A DNA stretch of 64,000 nt from Nemophila menziesii (Eukaryota > Streptophyta > Magnoliopsida > Boraginales > Hydrophyllaceae), in assembly GCA_029959085.1 (NCBI GenBank), contig JARWIR010000003.1:25807505-25871504 (forward strand), read 5' to 3'. Below the pieces are notes generated by a model, which saw nothing but the letters and a program-made list of their open reading frames with translations, ran no database searches and had not been told where the DNA came from. Positions 35,162-48,194 of the stretch are shown here, piece after piece. Made by a program: the position numbers and the translations under genes. How positions within the stretch are numbered: the stretch's first letter is position 1; each line of letters begins with the position of its first letter.

Positions 35162-36136
35162 TAGGGGTGGAAATCGGATCCGAAATTTCCGATTTCTGAC
35201 TTTTCCGATCCGAAAATTCCGATTTTGGAACAGATTTTTAACGTTCCGAAATTCCGAAATTCCGAATTCTGATTTTTCCGAAAAAATTGGATCGGAATTG
35301 GAACTATATATAAATTTCCGAAATTTCCGGGTTTTCCGATCCGATTTTATTTCCGAATTATATTTCCGATTTTACATTCCGTATATTAAATAAATAATCA
35401 ATATTAAGATAAAAGAAAAAATTATACAACCGGAAATGTTGAAAATTCATAACATAAAAAGAAAATAAAAAGTAACGTTGAATTAGAATGAAATATTCAT
35501 ATATTGATTCAAGTATAATTACAGCCGTGATGTTTATTATATTTTTATACAAATCCAATAATGGCCATTTTTTTATGATTGTTGTAAGCCTTTTACTAGA
35601 ATGATTAAGTATATGGGAAGGTATAGACAAAAAAAAAGTATATGGGAAAGGAATGGTGGGTAAGTTTTGTGGGTCCAAAATTTTCCGTGACTGTTGGAAT
35701 GAAACATTTGAAAAAAAAATGTTGGAATGAACAATTTGGTAATTCTTTGCACAATAGTTTTTAAAATGTTTTGCAATAAATATCAATTTGAATTGTTTTT
35801 ATTTTTTTATAATTAAAAATACAGTGGGTGAATATTACAATGTTCCGATTTTCAACCGTTAGTTCCGCAATTTCGAACCCAAAGTTCCGAAATTCCGAAC
35901 CCAAAATTCCGAAATTTCCGAACGAAAAGTTCCAAAATTTCCGTGCCGAAAATTCTGAATTTCCGTGCCGAAAATTCCGAATTTCCGGTAAATTTCGAAT
36001 TTTCGAATTAGGAACTGTTTTTTCCAGCTCCGAAAAATTGGATAGCAATTGGAATGATAAAAATCTATTCCGAAAAAAATAGGAATTTTTCCGAAAGACC
36101 CTATTTCCGATCCGTTCCTTCCGATTTCCACCCCTA
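35162..36136. mobile_element. hAT-like non-autonomous element, 975 bp
   Basis: Ends are TAGGGGTGGAAATCGGA and its inverse TCCGATTTCCACCCCTA. The 8-bp target repeat CTTAGTTA is at 35154-35161 and 36137-36144 and occurs once at the matching places in copy 1 (near 9345) and copy 3 (near 62276), which lack the insert. Both arms, about 200-250 bases each, are packed with CCGAAATT and TTTCCG motifs, likely transposase-binding subterminal repeats. The central part is AT-rich without a transposase. ORFs across the arms are by-products of the repeats. Confidence 0.92.
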
Positions 36137-37298
36137 CTTAGTTACCTTGTGTTGACGCTTCAAGAAATTTATTCTAAAACAAAAATAGAGTAGTCATAAT
36201 GCTCTAAGTGAAACTTTACGGTAACCAGTTTAACAATCTAAAAAAGAGACCTAAGTTAAGATCAATCATCGTTAGTTTAGGTGAGTCGAGTTAGAAAAGA
36301 TGTTTAACATCTTTACACATCTTTTTCCAAAGGAGTTGATGTCCTAAATCAACATTTAGATAGAAAACAATCTTGGTCAATATTGTTCGTTGTAATGCTA
36401 CCTGCCCAATGTCTAAATTCCCCTAAAAAAATTATGATTTTTTTTAGGACTGGGTACGTATGATCCTTAGCAAGTCGCATGGTCAACATGTTTAAGTTTC
36501 CAAATCTATTTTGCCTATCTTGTTGCTTTATGTGTCTGGTTCATACCATATAGTGACTTATTAATCTTTTCCTTATAGTTTCCTATATAACAAATGCTCC
36601 AAGTTAAACCATATAGATCTCCTCATCTAGATCTATATTCAAAGAACACGGTCTTGGCATCCACCAAATGTATGACTGGTTCGTGAATGATGGTTTGAGA
36701 TGATAAATATTTAATGGTGGAAATCTTGGTCAACGGTGAGTGGGTTCCAGATAATCTAAGCCTTTGGGTGGAACCCTAAATGACGAATCTATCCTTGACT
36801 TTCCTATTGACCTACCAGGTCTCAAAGGACAAAAATTGCTTACTACTAATTGGTTTACAAACCTTAATTAATTTGGTAGTTCCACGCGTGGTTTGGTCTA
36901 CTAAATACAATTTTACTATTAGCAACCTCTAATTAAAACTAGCCACTACTAGAACTTATCGCAGTAGAAAGCATGTTATTATCTCCTTATGGACCTTATA
37001 CAAGTGGTAGTGATATAGTGAGTCAAATAAAGGACTCAAACATACGTCTCTTATTACTTACGTGTTTATATTTTGGGACATTACTAGGACTCAAAGATAT
37101 AGGCATTAAATAAATATTACCATTTCTACATGTAGATAAGTATTAGAAGACAAGTTATTAGCAGATATAATAGCATGCAAATAGGTATATAAGTCACACA
37201 TAATTTTTCGAGGAAAATATGGTATTCTAAAGTCTTGGTATCTCTAGTTTCCCAAGAAAAGCTTTTCATTTAAGAATATATATATATATATATATATA

Positions 37299-37795
37299 CA
37301 GGGGCGGAGGCACGTGAAGGGTAGGGGGGGCCATGGCCCCCCCTGATTATTTAAAAAAAAAATTCCTTTGTTAAAAAAAAAAAAAATTAATAATGTGCTA
37401 TTTTACCTCTAAATTTTTTAAAAATATTTATTTGGCCCCCCCTAAATTTTCAAAACATTCATTTGGCTCCCTTTAAATTTACAAAACATTCATTTGATCC
37501 CCTAAATTTTCAGAATCTTTATTTAATTCTCTAATTTTAAAAATTTAATTTATTAAACTTATAATTATTTTATTTTTTTCAATAAAATATATGTTATTTT
37601 GTATTAAATAAAGAATAATCAGTTACAAACAATAGTATTAGGACTTATAGTGCAGTTTTATCTAATATAAAGGTTTATTTTACAATTTTTTCATAATATA
37701 TGGAACTACGATGCAAATAAGTTCAAAAAAAAATTTCGGGGCGTTGCCCCCGAACCCCCTTGGCCCCCCCCTACTAAAAATTCCTGGCTCCGCCC

Positions 37796-37798
<3 letters not shown>
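37299..37798. mobile_element. hAT-like MITE with CAGGGGCGGAG ends, 500 bp
   Basis: Starts CAGGGGCGGAGGCACG and ends TGGCTCCGCCCCTG, terminal inverted repeats of about 11 bases with a partly matching extension. It is flanked on both sides by TA runs; copies 1 and 3 have only ATATATATGCTAC there, so the insertion and the run expansion are specific to this copy. The exact target duplication is hidden in the TA run. Two decayed relatives lie at 15640-15997 and 49860-50092. Confidence 0.85.
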
Positions 37799-37837
<39 letters not shown>

Positions 37838-38127
37838 TACTATGTCCTGAGCATAGTATATTATGAACAAGTCGATGAATTGGGGACCAAAGTTAACTTT
37901 ATAGAAGTTTGGAAACCCTACTAAGGCCATACACCCCCCACACTCTCATATTTAAGTGTTACATGTTGAGTGTATATCCATTTCAAATCTCATATGGGGT
38001 TTAGTCTAAGGTTTTCAAGGAGTACAATACCTATTATAAAACCTGACAGATAATACAACTTCCCCCACATGATGATGGTAAACCTAAATTGATAACATGA
38101 GATTTTTTGTTCCTTTAGGGACTATTG

Positions 38128-39678
38128 TGGTGGGTCCTGGTGTGTTATAAAATTAAGTACTGAAATAAAATGAACCACAATACCGAAAGTGTATGGTTGT
38201 CCAAGTAATATCCGATAAATCGAGTTTCATTCTCAGGGACGGATTAGGTACAACTCAAGTATTAATCAAGTAGTAAGAATAATTGTTTAACAGAAAAATA
38301 AAATAAAATATTTTTGTTTGGTTTTCTAAAATTAAAAGATGCAATATAATAAATTACTAAAATAAGATAAAGAAAGTAAATAAGATTTAAACTTAAGAAG
38401 AGAAAGAGCACTTGATCCTCGCAAGGGTTTCAACTAACCTATCCAATTAATGCTTCTGTTAAGGGCTAAACTGGTATTAATGTGTTAGTCGGGACTCTAA
38501 TATCTGCTAGCCCCCGTCAGGGTGATTATATCTATTTTCGAATGGTTAAGTCTCTTATCTCATTTGCTACATGGTTAGTTAAGCCCGTCAGTGTCAATAA
38601 CGAATACTACGCGTCTATTATCTATGTTTGTAATTAAACCCCCCTGTCAAGGTGATCACTTTGCCACTTAAGTGAATAGCCTAATTACTAAGAGTTAAGT
38701 TTGATTCATGACATCAAAATTAGTGATTAAAATGAAATAATAGTCAACACAAAATACCTAATCTGATTTAAATAATTAAATCCCAAATTCAGATAACATA
38801 AATTAAATAGAATTTGGTTCATCCCGTATAGAGATTCTCAAGTACTAAAGAAATTAGTTCATAACGGAATTAAAAGCTGAAATAAAATAAAAGGAATACA
38901 TAATTTCCAGTACAGAAAAGAAATAGGATAACCTAAAAGTTCGGTTGGCTGTTGTTGGAAGAATAGAATTCCTCCATCTCTAGCTTCTCCTCTGCCTTCT
39001 TGCTCTGACTTGAAAATATGAAGCTTCTGATGTAATTCTCTGAAGTGTGTGTAAAAAGGAGGCTAAAGGGTCTATTTATACTAGTAAATTCGGATTAGGC
39101 TTTCGGTTAAGAGCATTAGATCAAATTATAAAAAGCCCAAGATCATCTTCTTCTTTAATTCATGTAACTGGTGTACAACCCTTAGTAAAACGGCTTTAAC
39201 TTTTGCATATCAACTCCAAATGGACTCATTCAAGTTGCTAAATTTTCCTAACTCAATAAGGAATAAAACCTATTTCACGGCCCAAAGACTAAATCCGCTC
39301 CTAAGTAGCCCAAAAACAGAAATTAGTAACAGTCATTCAGACTTTAATCAATACTTTAATCATTCAGACTAAATCTGCAACTTCTTTAATCAATTCTTCG
39401 GAAATTTCTTTCTTTCCTTTGATCCTCCACTTGATCTAAGACTTTAATTCTCACTTATCCTCCTTGTATTGGTTCTCCATAGAATCCATGAACCTAAGAA
39501 CTTTATATTAAAAACAAACAAATTAACGCACAAAAGCTCTTAAAATGCAAATAGTCAATTCCAAGGGGAGAAAGTGCAATATGACAAAATAAGCATGAAA
39601 GACTATCAAATAAGTCAAATATTCACCTAAAATGATGTCTCCTAAGAGATAATATTTAGAAAAAATAGGGAGACATCA
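38128..39678. mobile_element. Solo LTR, 1.55 kb
   Basis: Begins TGGTGGGTCCTGG and ends GAGACATCA (TG...CA), with the 5-bp repeat TATTG at 38123-38127 and 39679-39683. Copy 1 has the single unoccupied site GACTATTGCAAC near 10800. No internal region or second LTR is present, so unequal recombination between two LTRs probably removed the rest. The same LTR starts at the same site in copy 3 (63718), so it was there before copies 2 and 3 separated. The size is more usual for Ty3-type elements; the family is not established. Confidence 0.87.
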
Positions 39679-40085
39679 TATTGCAACTATGTTATTTTGT
39701 TCAGACGCATACAAAGCACTTAATTCGTAAACTATTCTATTTGTTTCACTAAACCACCTTATAAAACAATGTTCATCGCACCTTTAGGACCTAGGTTAAT
39801 GATTTTGAAACCAAGTTGGTTCAAAGTCCTGGCTAGATTAAAGTGCACTAGGTCTAATGTTTCAGTCTTTTAAGTAGTTATTGACTTTAAAGGATCATTT
39901 CGCATACTTGGACTTTTACACATATTTGATATTTAACAAACTTATCAATGTTGTGAACATATATTAGTCTGAATTATTGAACACAACTGGAACACATAGG
40001 TTTATTAGGTTATCATAAAACACATACAAGGACTAAACATTGAAAGATAAATAGGTGCATTTTTATCCATATTAGTTCATGATGT

Positions 40086-40418
40086 TTAGTACACATATGC
40101 CCCTCTATCCAGGTATCGTGTCCCAATAGGTTCACCATTTTTAAGTATAACCAATTTTCCCCCATCGAAGATTAGTCTAAGGCCTATCGAGTTGAGGAGG
40201 CTATCATAGATCACATTTCTACAAGATGAGTGGACAAAGAGAACATCAAATAAAAATATATATTTACCCAAGGTTAGATTGAGTACAACCTTTCCATTTC
40301 CAATGACGCGGGTCATGGATGAGTTTACCATGCATACATAGTCTTTAGCATACGTTTCCTCAAACTCCTTGAACATGTTCTTATTTGAACAAATTTGGTT
40401 TGACGTTACAGTGTCCAA
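40086..40418 (-). pseudogene. copia protease-region remnant, copy 2
   Basis: Reads LDTVTSNQICSNKNMFKEFE, then MVNSSMTRVIGNGKVVLNL, LFDVLFVHSS and LVILKNGEPIGTRY. Better preserved than copy 1 because the active-site stretch is in the same frame as the rest, although a stop replaces the Trp before VLDT. The catalytic DTG is DTV here too, so the change predates the duplication. Confidence 0.85.
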
Positions 40419-40478
40419 GACTCACTTGTTCTTGATTAGACCCTTTTGTTTAATCCTTTTGGCTGTATAATAGTCACC

Positions 40479-40910
40479 TTAAACAACAATAGTTTTAGAA
40501 CCATTAGCTATATAAGAATTACACTTTTCCATTAGGAGGTTTGCCTCTTCACCTTTCATGTTGTTGACCACATCATTGTTCTTCCCTGAATTGTTTGTAT
40601 CTAAAATATTTTGTAGAGTCTCCCAAATCGTTTTAGACAATTTCTCTTCGGATAAGAAGTCAATCATGGAACAAGTCTACTGGTTGAAAGACCATTATCT
40701 AGCCACTTAATTATAGTTTTTTAATCTTGGCCTTAAGATCCTGGTAACAAGACAGTTTCTCATCAGTGGATGGAAAGTCCACTATGGGGGGACCAGTAAA
40801 TAAAACATAATCAACATCTAGGTTTTAGAAAACATAGAAAAAAAAATTCCCAACGTTTGTAGTTGGATCCCTTCAAGGATTCCAATTTAGACATGGCAGG
40901 AAATTGGTTT
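40479..40910 (-). pseudogene. copia gag-region remnant, copy 2
   Basis: The open part (40479-40667) reads MIDFLSEEKLSKTIWETLQN, then KGEEANLLMEKCNSYIANGS, resembling the helical middle and C-terminal part of Gag. Upstream on the minus strand, NYKRWEF or similar near 40850-40880 marks the Gag N terminus. Frameshifts separate the pieces. Confidence 0.55.
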
Positions 40911-42354
40911 TGAATTTAATGGAGCGACCACAAAAAGGTGAGAAGAGTAAAAAAAGCCTTATTCATCACTGAGTTTCAAAAATTAATTTTTTTTTTATTA
41001 AATTGGTGAGAAAAAAATGAATGCATCACTGGTCGAAAAGAAATAAAACGTTATTTTATTTAAAAAAAGAATTGATCAAAAAATCACTATTTTATTAATT
41101 TGAAATAATTATTGATAAACTTACCAAAAGTTTTATAGTTTAATAGGAATATGAATTACAACAAACAAATCAAATATGACGTAATAGCGTGAATAATGTA
41201 TATCACTTTCTTAAGAAAGATTTTTCGGGTATAGTCAATATCTTCTTGTTGGATTACTATTATTACACTACTATTCTTAGATCTCAACATGTAGAAAAAT
41301 GGAGAGAGATATAGAGACCTTTTTCTTTCTTCGCTGGTTGTTGATGTGTAGAATGAAAATCCAAAGTAATCTTTCTATAGTAGTACGGGAAGACTCTTCA
41401 TAATTTCAAATAATTTTATTCATTTTCTTGGAATGGTAATATACACATCAAGCTTGTAATCTGGGGAGGGAATCATAAGATTGTGTCTGAAAGACGATTA
41501 GATTGATTTTTTTTTAATGGAACAAACACATCAAGCTTACAATCTGAGGAGGAAAACATGGGACTGTGTCTCGAAGATCAATCACAAACACATTCATGGA
41601 ATATAATTTTTTTTTATTTCCATTTACCTTCTCAATGAGGGATGTTAAAAAAAATTGGACTTCTAACTCAAAGAGAGAGACATGCTTAGACTGGTATATG
41701 ATTTAAGAGATGGCCTTTCACTTCTGACCCTTCTTTATAGTTTAGAGGATTTGTAGGGAGACTAAAATTAAAGATCCTTTAATAAGAATATAATTTTCTT
41801 CACTTTATTTTGAATGAAAAAAAGTCTCGCACAAGGTCTATTGGTCAAAGACCCAAAAATTAATTTTCCATCTGGAACTATAAGTTTTCTTCAAATCAGC
41901 TTATAATCTTAATAAATGATAGTTTTCCTTAATTCCTCTACCTAGAATTCAGAATCTCTCACCAGGCCCTGAGCATGGACAAAAGGTTCCTCCTTACACA
42001 CTTACACCAAGATTCTAAGTGGGTCTTGTTTCTTCTTGGTATGATTTTTCTTTTATGTTCGAATTTAGGTAGTCGCTATATTCTTACATCCGAAATCCCT
42101 CTAAGTATCTCCAACAATATGAAATTCACAAGAGCTCTGAATCACATCTTGCACAATAAATTTTACAAATTGGTATATATAAAGTGTAAAGCAATCTAAG
42201 TATCCTAAGTCGGGTTTTCACAAAACAATTAGGACATATCAACACACCTGTGACGTATTCAAGATACAGGTTTAACATTTTGAGAATGTTACATAGTTAG
42301 GATAAATACCATTATGGTCCAAGATCTAGTCAAGTTTTTAAAAGATCCTTTAAA

Positions 42355-43270
42355 TTATGGCTATTGAGTTCGAGCTGAGATTGTGAGTTTGATATGGGTT
42401 TGGGAGTTCAAGTTATGGCTATGGAGATGGTGATCGGTTTGTGCTTCGACCATTAATAGTGGTTTTAGAGTTTCGTTGAGAAGTTATCTTATTCGTGAGT
42501 TTCATTATGGTGGTTCAGCTATGGTTCTTTTGTGAGCTTGGAGCTTCGAATGTGGTTCAGCCAGTGGTTAAGTGATTTTGAAGTTTTGGAGGGTGGTTCA
42601 GCTATGGTAAAGCTTCGGAGGTCAGGACAGATGGTTGGGCTATGGCGGATCTTGCAAATTCACGGTGAATTTGTGTAGATCCAAGTTACAAAAATCAAAA
42701 AACAAGTTTAGAGAAGAAGGTCATGACATCACTAAAAACGTCATCTCTTATGTCACGCGGGTGACATCATCAGCAATCATCCTATATTTTTTAATTTTCA
42801 AAGCTGAAAGATTGTTTTTTCTTTCTCTCTTTTTTTTCATTATCTGGTTAGTTATTTAATTAATTTTATTAATTAATATTTATTACATTTAAACATATGT
42901 GAAATAATAATTATATATATGTATGTATAGTTATTATTTTATAGTTTAAGTTTATTAATTAACATGAGTGTTATGTATTAAAAATGAATTTGTAAAATAA
43001 ACTGCACACTGAGTATATGACACACGGGGTACAGCACATTGTGTACGCCACACTAAGCGCTACAATGGGCACTACATCGAATACAACAAACTGAGCACAA
43101 CATAAATAATGTCACATTGACAAATTAGATCCTATTACGCTATGCATACAACACACTGATCTCTCTACGATAACGGCAAAAATCTGGTGGCTTTATCGTG
43201 CTTAGTGTCAAAAAGTTGCTTGGTGAGCAACTTGAACAGTGTCTCCAGCGGTGACAGTCCGATAGTGATT
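42355..43270. repeat. Duplicated block, copy 2 (pair with 14700-15620)
   Basis: Collinear with 14700-15620, including GTGATCGGTTTGTGCTTCG, TTCACGGTGAATTTGTGTAG, TATGTCACGCGGGTGACATC and GTGAGCAACTTGAACAGTG. Here it directly follows the copia region, while in copy 1 about 1.35 kb lies between. No conserved reading frame. Confidence 0.75.
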
Positions 43271-44880
43271 GTCCTTAGTTTTGTTAAATTTTGAAATTAT
43301 ATAGTGTTTTGTTCTTATTCAAACCTTTGAGGGAATTTTAGACGTTGTTTTCAAGCAAGGCTCCTATGCTACCCACTCCAAGACCTGATCCATTTTGCTT
43401 CATTCATTTTTTGCTTAAGACCCTATAAATAAATAACTTGTATTTTTTTTGTCTAAATTTGTAAAACCCCTCCAAATACCCTTCCCTACAAAATAAAGAA
43501 AAACCCTGCAACCTTACTCACCCTTACATCGCTTTTTCCACGTTCTGATGTGCCCAACTATTTAAATCCTTGTGGAAGTTAGGTTATACCCCCGATTTTT
43601 TTTATGTTTGGTATTGAATTTAATTCATAATTTTTACATTAAAAATTATGATAAAATATATCATTATATCAGTAGTAACACTACAACTAATCATAACTAA
43701 ATTTCAAGTACGGTTGAATTCTAAAACAATATTAATAATAGTTAGACATAACCATAATAAAAAAATCTTATATATGAAATAGTTAGTCATAAAAAAGTTT
43801 TCTTATTATATTGTTACAAGTAAATTGTATTTAACTTTGTTTTTTGCCATAAAATTTAGTATTTACTTACCAAAGTTTTACATCTATAGGCTACATATTT
43901 AAAGTTTTAATAGAGTTTATAAATAAATAGAATTGTAGAAGTCTTTAAAACTAAATATTATATTATATTGTATTGTATAACTATAATATAATATCAAATG
44001 TATTCGATATATACATGCGGGGAGTGTTTGTAATACGGCAATTGCTTGCCCACAAATCACCCTGTTATAACACCGGTTTTAGAAATTAGTCCCCATAATT
44101 CATCCCAACACTAATTTAGAACGTTAAATAAAAAAATGTATTTAGAATGGGTGGATATGTACCCACAAACTCATTCCGCATTTAGATACTTGTTGTAAGT
44201 ACTTAAGTATGGACTTGTAATGTTAGTTAGCAGGTATGCTCATAGTTACATGTTCATGTAAAAGAATTTGGGCGACCCATCCCCTATATTATTCACATAG
44301 AGTAAGGATTTTATGGTCTTATATCCAAAAAAGTGTATACCATACCCTATTTTCTTTAGGCTAATATTGGTGTTGAGGGTACACCAAGATCACAGAAATA
44401 TACAATTATGCTTCATAAACTTAGTGAATATTATCATAGAAAAATAAACAATACTATTGAGGTGAACAAGGCTTACCACCACAATCTGCAATTCTGGATG
44501 GTGTTGACATCTTCTTGACTTGTCTTACGTGGCTACTCGTTACCTGTCTTCATCATTGTGACATACAAATTTACCACTAAATCCCCTATTGCACGGACCT
44601 CCTTGTCTTTTTCTCTATGTCCAAGTATTCATCGAGCTTTGGCCTCGCTCTAACTCAAGCTTGGGATTACTTTGGGAATCTTCTTGTTCCACTTTTACTC
44701 TTTTCACCTTCACGGAATCATCCTTGATCTCTCTTTTTGCATCGAAATTCGTGAATCTACACCATAGATATGTCAAAGCACACTAATATGATGTAAATTT
44801 TCTAAACTACCCAAAAATCATAAAAGGCGATACAATTTACCAAAACATACATAAGACGACCCAAAAATCATAAAATTAAT
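43271..44880. other. AT-rich region; no recognised gene
   Basis: About 43271-44450 is AT-rich with no clear homology elsewhere in the window. The part at 44490-44790 is less AT-rich, and its minus strand reads RKREIKDDSVKVKRVKVEQ in one frame, protein-like but too short and unsupported to name. Nothing else is evident. Confidence 0.4.
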
Positions 44881-45985
44881 GACTCAATAATATATAATAT
44901 GATAAAAATATTAAGTCATAAATTGCATGATAGGTTCCTGAAACACAATAAGTTTCAGAAGCACAATAGGTTCACAAAGCACAAAGAGTGACTGAAGTAC
45001 TAGATTTTTTGACATGATTAAAAGAACCGCTAGGCTGGGGTTAGAATTATTGAAGAACAACAAGTTCTTGAAGTATGAAAATCTCCTAAAAAACATAACT
45101 CACAAAAAATTCCCAAGATATAAGGGGTTTTTAAAGAACATAAAATGCACAAAAAAAATCTAAATACTTGAATAATAAATAACGGGTTAAGCATGAGATT
45201 GCATGAAGTATGGGGATGCTTTGGAAATATATTTTATCCCATGAGGTTATCTTTAATAATATTATATAATGAATATTACAAAATAACGTGGAATCCTTTT
45301 TTTTCTTGAGAAGACGATGAAAAGTTTTCAAGTCATTAAGTATCATATCATAATGCAATTGTTTAGCTAGTTAATTGGAAAAATCCAATAGAAATTCAAT
45401 TGAAATGTATTAGAATTGAATACAGACTCACTAGACCCATATGTGGATGAAAATATGAAATATTTTACTATGATGAAAATGCAGTGTATTTACTTATGAT
45501 GACATACTTTTATACTAGAGATTTAAGAAACCAACGTTTGATGTTGCCTTTTCGACAATGTTGAGATTTTATTTTCTTTCATAAGATCAACCTATAATCT
45601 AACTGTTTGGATCTATTATCCTCATAAATTATGTAAATTACTTTCTCATATGGATAATTTAACTATGATATTTAAGGAGAATTCATTGTATATCACATGA
45701 ATCAGTAGTTGCCAGCTTGTGACATGATGAAACATATTTCATCAGAAAGTTTCTATAGTATATTCAATGAAATGTTGTCAATTACTTTCAGCAAACTTGT
45801 TCAAGCATAATTTAACATATTCAACCACTAAAGTATACTAGAAACGACTTTCCAAAACAAACTAAAAAAATGGGAAATGATGCTCAAAAAACTAGTATTC
45901 ATGATTCATATCAAGTTGAGGGGATATGATAATTGTGAAATGTACTTTTTTCCTTCACCAATGTTTAATTCCATTATATTTTTCT

Positions 45986-47459
45986 GAGTAAATAGCACTT
46001 TTTCCCCCTGGGTTTATACGCGATTGACAGGTTGCCCCCTAAGTCTTAAAATGCGCCTCGTTGCCCCCTAAAAGTTACTTTTGTGACCCGCTACCCCCTG
46101 GCCCCTATTTCCGTCCATTTGCTCCGTTAAATCCGACGTGGCAATTCCATGTCATATTTTTTTTTTTTAATCCTAATCTTAATTAATTATTTAATTAACT
46201 TAAACCAAGGGCAAAAAAGAAATTTTATAAATAGTTTTTATTTTATTAAATAAAAATAATAAAACCATCCCCCCACCCCCACCCCCACCCACCCCACCCT
46301 CTTCTTCTTCTTCCCCATTCTTCTTCTTCCTCCCGACCTGGTTCTTCTAAAAAAAAAAACATTCAAACTTAACACTTGTATTATGCTTCTCTTTTCTATC
46401 AAGTTAATCTTTCTTACCTTAACTTAACACTTTTTATATTCAACAAGAATGGAAGCAACTTTCTTGAAACTCAAAATTTCATCCTTAAAGTTGGGGAGCT
46501 CGCGAACAGCAGGCGGGTGGTGCTGCTGTGTTGCTTCGATCGGAGCTGCAGCAGGAGAGTCGTGGGGTTTGCACCAGCAGTAGTGTACATCGGGTTCCAG
46601 GAGCTGTAATGTATGCAGCTCGCCAGGGACCTGGACTGCAATTTATTTCTGCAGCATCTTCGACTCCGATGGGTTCTCCAGGCCCTCCCCAAACCCATCC
46701 ATCTCCATCTCCCCAACTTCACCCTCTCCTACACCCCCATCTCTCCTCCCTTAATCAACCAATCCTGGATCTATACAACAACGTCTTTTGGATTGCAGAT
46801 TTGTTATTAAATTTTTTTAAGAAATGAAGCTATCGGTTCAATTGCTAAAAATGATTCATCCATTGATATCAGAGATGCAACTTCTCGTGACAAAAAGTTT
46901 GTAAAGGAAGAATCAGAGAAGGCACTTAAGGATATGGTGGATTCAGTGACTCCGAGATTACTTTGAAACGTAAGTGCGTAACAAAGGAAGATACAATTTG
47001 TGGTTTGTAAAGCAAGTGGAAGATCTTCAAGCTTTCCTCCAATGGTGCTCACTGTGTTTGCTTGATTTTTTTTAAAGAACCAGACGAACGGGAAGAAGAA
47101 GAAGAATGGGGAAGAAGAAGGGGTAGGGGTGTCTCGGTGGGGGGTGGGGTGGGGAGGGGGTGGGTTGGGGGAGGGGGGGGGGGGTTTATTGTTTTTATTA
47201 ATAAATATTAAAACTATTATAAAATATCTTTTTTACCCTTGTTTTAAGTTAATTAAATAGTTAATTAGTATTAAGATTAAAAAAAAAATATGACATGGAA
47301 TTGCCACGTCGGATTTAACGGAGAAAATGGACGGAAAATACGCCCAGGGGGTAACGGGTCACAAAAGTAACTCTTAGGGAGCAACAAGGCGCATTTTAAG
47401 ACTTAGGGGACAACCTGTCAATCACATATAAACCCAGGGGGCAAAAGTATCATTTACTC
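45986..47459. mobile_element. MULE with very long terminal inverted repeats, 1.47 kb
   Basis: The arms, about 45986-46350 and 47090-47459, are inverted copies over about 360 bases: GAGTAAATAGCACTTTTTCC against GAGTAAATGATACTTTTGCC, then matching GATTGACAGGTTG, AAGTCTTAAAATGCGCC, TTACTTTTGTGACCCG, CGGATTTAACGGA in inverse, and a polypyrimidine CTTCTTCTTCTTCCCC tract. The flanks TATTTTTCT (45977-45985) and TATTTTCCC (47460-47468) agree at 7 of 9 positions, consistent with an aged 9-bp duplication. The centre contains a possible captured exon. Confidence 0.87.
46826..46965 (+). pseudogene. Possible captured gene fragment inside the long-TIR MULE
   Basis: Reads EAIGSIAKNDSSIDIRDATS, RDKKFVKEESEKALKDMVDS, VTPRLL, stop. 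The composition is that of a soluble, charged protein, quite unlike the surrounding arms. MULEs that carry host exons (Pack-MULEs) are well known in plants. I do not recognise the donor gene with certainty, and nothing shows that the fragment is expressed. Confidence 0.45.
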
Positions 47460-48194
47460 TATTTTCCCTAACATGTTTTTGATGTGACAATCTAAACCTC
47501 CATTATTATAAGAATACTATAACCATTGTCTCTGATTAAGTAAATTGTGTTTTTTACTTTCAACACATACTCAGATATAAAAATCTAGTATATTCATGTA
47601 TTAAATATTTACCAGAAATGACATTCAAAATACAAGCTCACAAGCATAAAATGCATTAATGAATATGGATAATAATGTAACAAGGAAAAAATATATATCT
47701 GACTTATGTACTCTTTTAATTTCACCATGTTTTTTCCCAATGAGTTCTCATGGTAAGACTTAACAAGGCAGGGAAAATATAAGTTATTTTCTCCAAGAAA
47801 TGGTGTATTCTTTTCTCTTCATCAAAATTTGTCTTATTGGGTTTTTTTAAAAAGGTTGAGACATATGTTCCCGTGATTATACAAGGAATATTATGAAATA
47901 TTTATTAGTGGATAATCATAGATAATGTTATAATGTATAAAACACCTTGATACAACTTATGATGATATCATAATTTGATAAAATAGGCAATCAACAACTT
48001 CTTGTTTGAGTCTCCCAACAAATTAAACTGGTAGCTGTGAAACTACTTATAAATTTTAATTTTTTTTGTAAATAATAATCAAAATGCAGGTTTTTTATCG
48101 TCTAGTATAACATATTAATAATCGCAAGAAAATGATCAAAATCCTTTACGGTAACTGATACTAGTATGATCCAATTATGCTAGAGGAACGAAGG

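Larger units (their letters stand above)
34530..42350 (-). mobile_element. Decayed Ty1/copia region, copy 2
   Basis: Collinear with copy 1 (8690-13365) and with copy 3 (from 61680), and shares their frameshifts. It is longer because it holds three later insertions: a hAT-like element (35162-36136), a MITE (37299-37798) and a solo LTR (38128-39678). A stretch near 41640-41755 is missing from copy 1. The coding order on the minus strand is gag (about 40479-40900), protease (40086-40418) and reverse transcriptase (about 36600-36680). Confidence 0.8.
44881..47960 (+). mobile_element. Older decayed relative of the 28478 LTR element, split by a MULE
   Basis: Left part (44881-45985) has GGTTCCTGAAAC, CAAGTTCTTGAAGTATG and other gone-to-seed versions of the GAA-loop units, and ends with TACTTTTTTCCTTCACCAATG. 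Right part (47460-47960) has GTACTCTTTTAATTTCACCATG followed by TTTTTTCCCAATGAG and TATGAAATATTTATTAGTGG, matching 33281-33760. The MULE at 45986-47459 lies between. No LTRs recognised. Confidence 0.55.

Noticed and set aside
35151..36131. Several ORFs of 80-95 codons rich in Phe, Arg, Asn and Ser
   Set aside because: They arise from CCGAAATT-type subterminal repeats of the hAT-like element and occur on both strands in several frames.
37706..37930. Minus-strand ORF with Tyr-Ile repeats
   Set aside because: Runs through the TA microsatellite and the end of the MITE; no coding meaning.
38128..39678. Helitron or CACTA insertion
   Set aside because: TG...CA ends and a 5-bp TATTG duplication fit an LTR; the ends have no TC...CTRR or CACTA termini.
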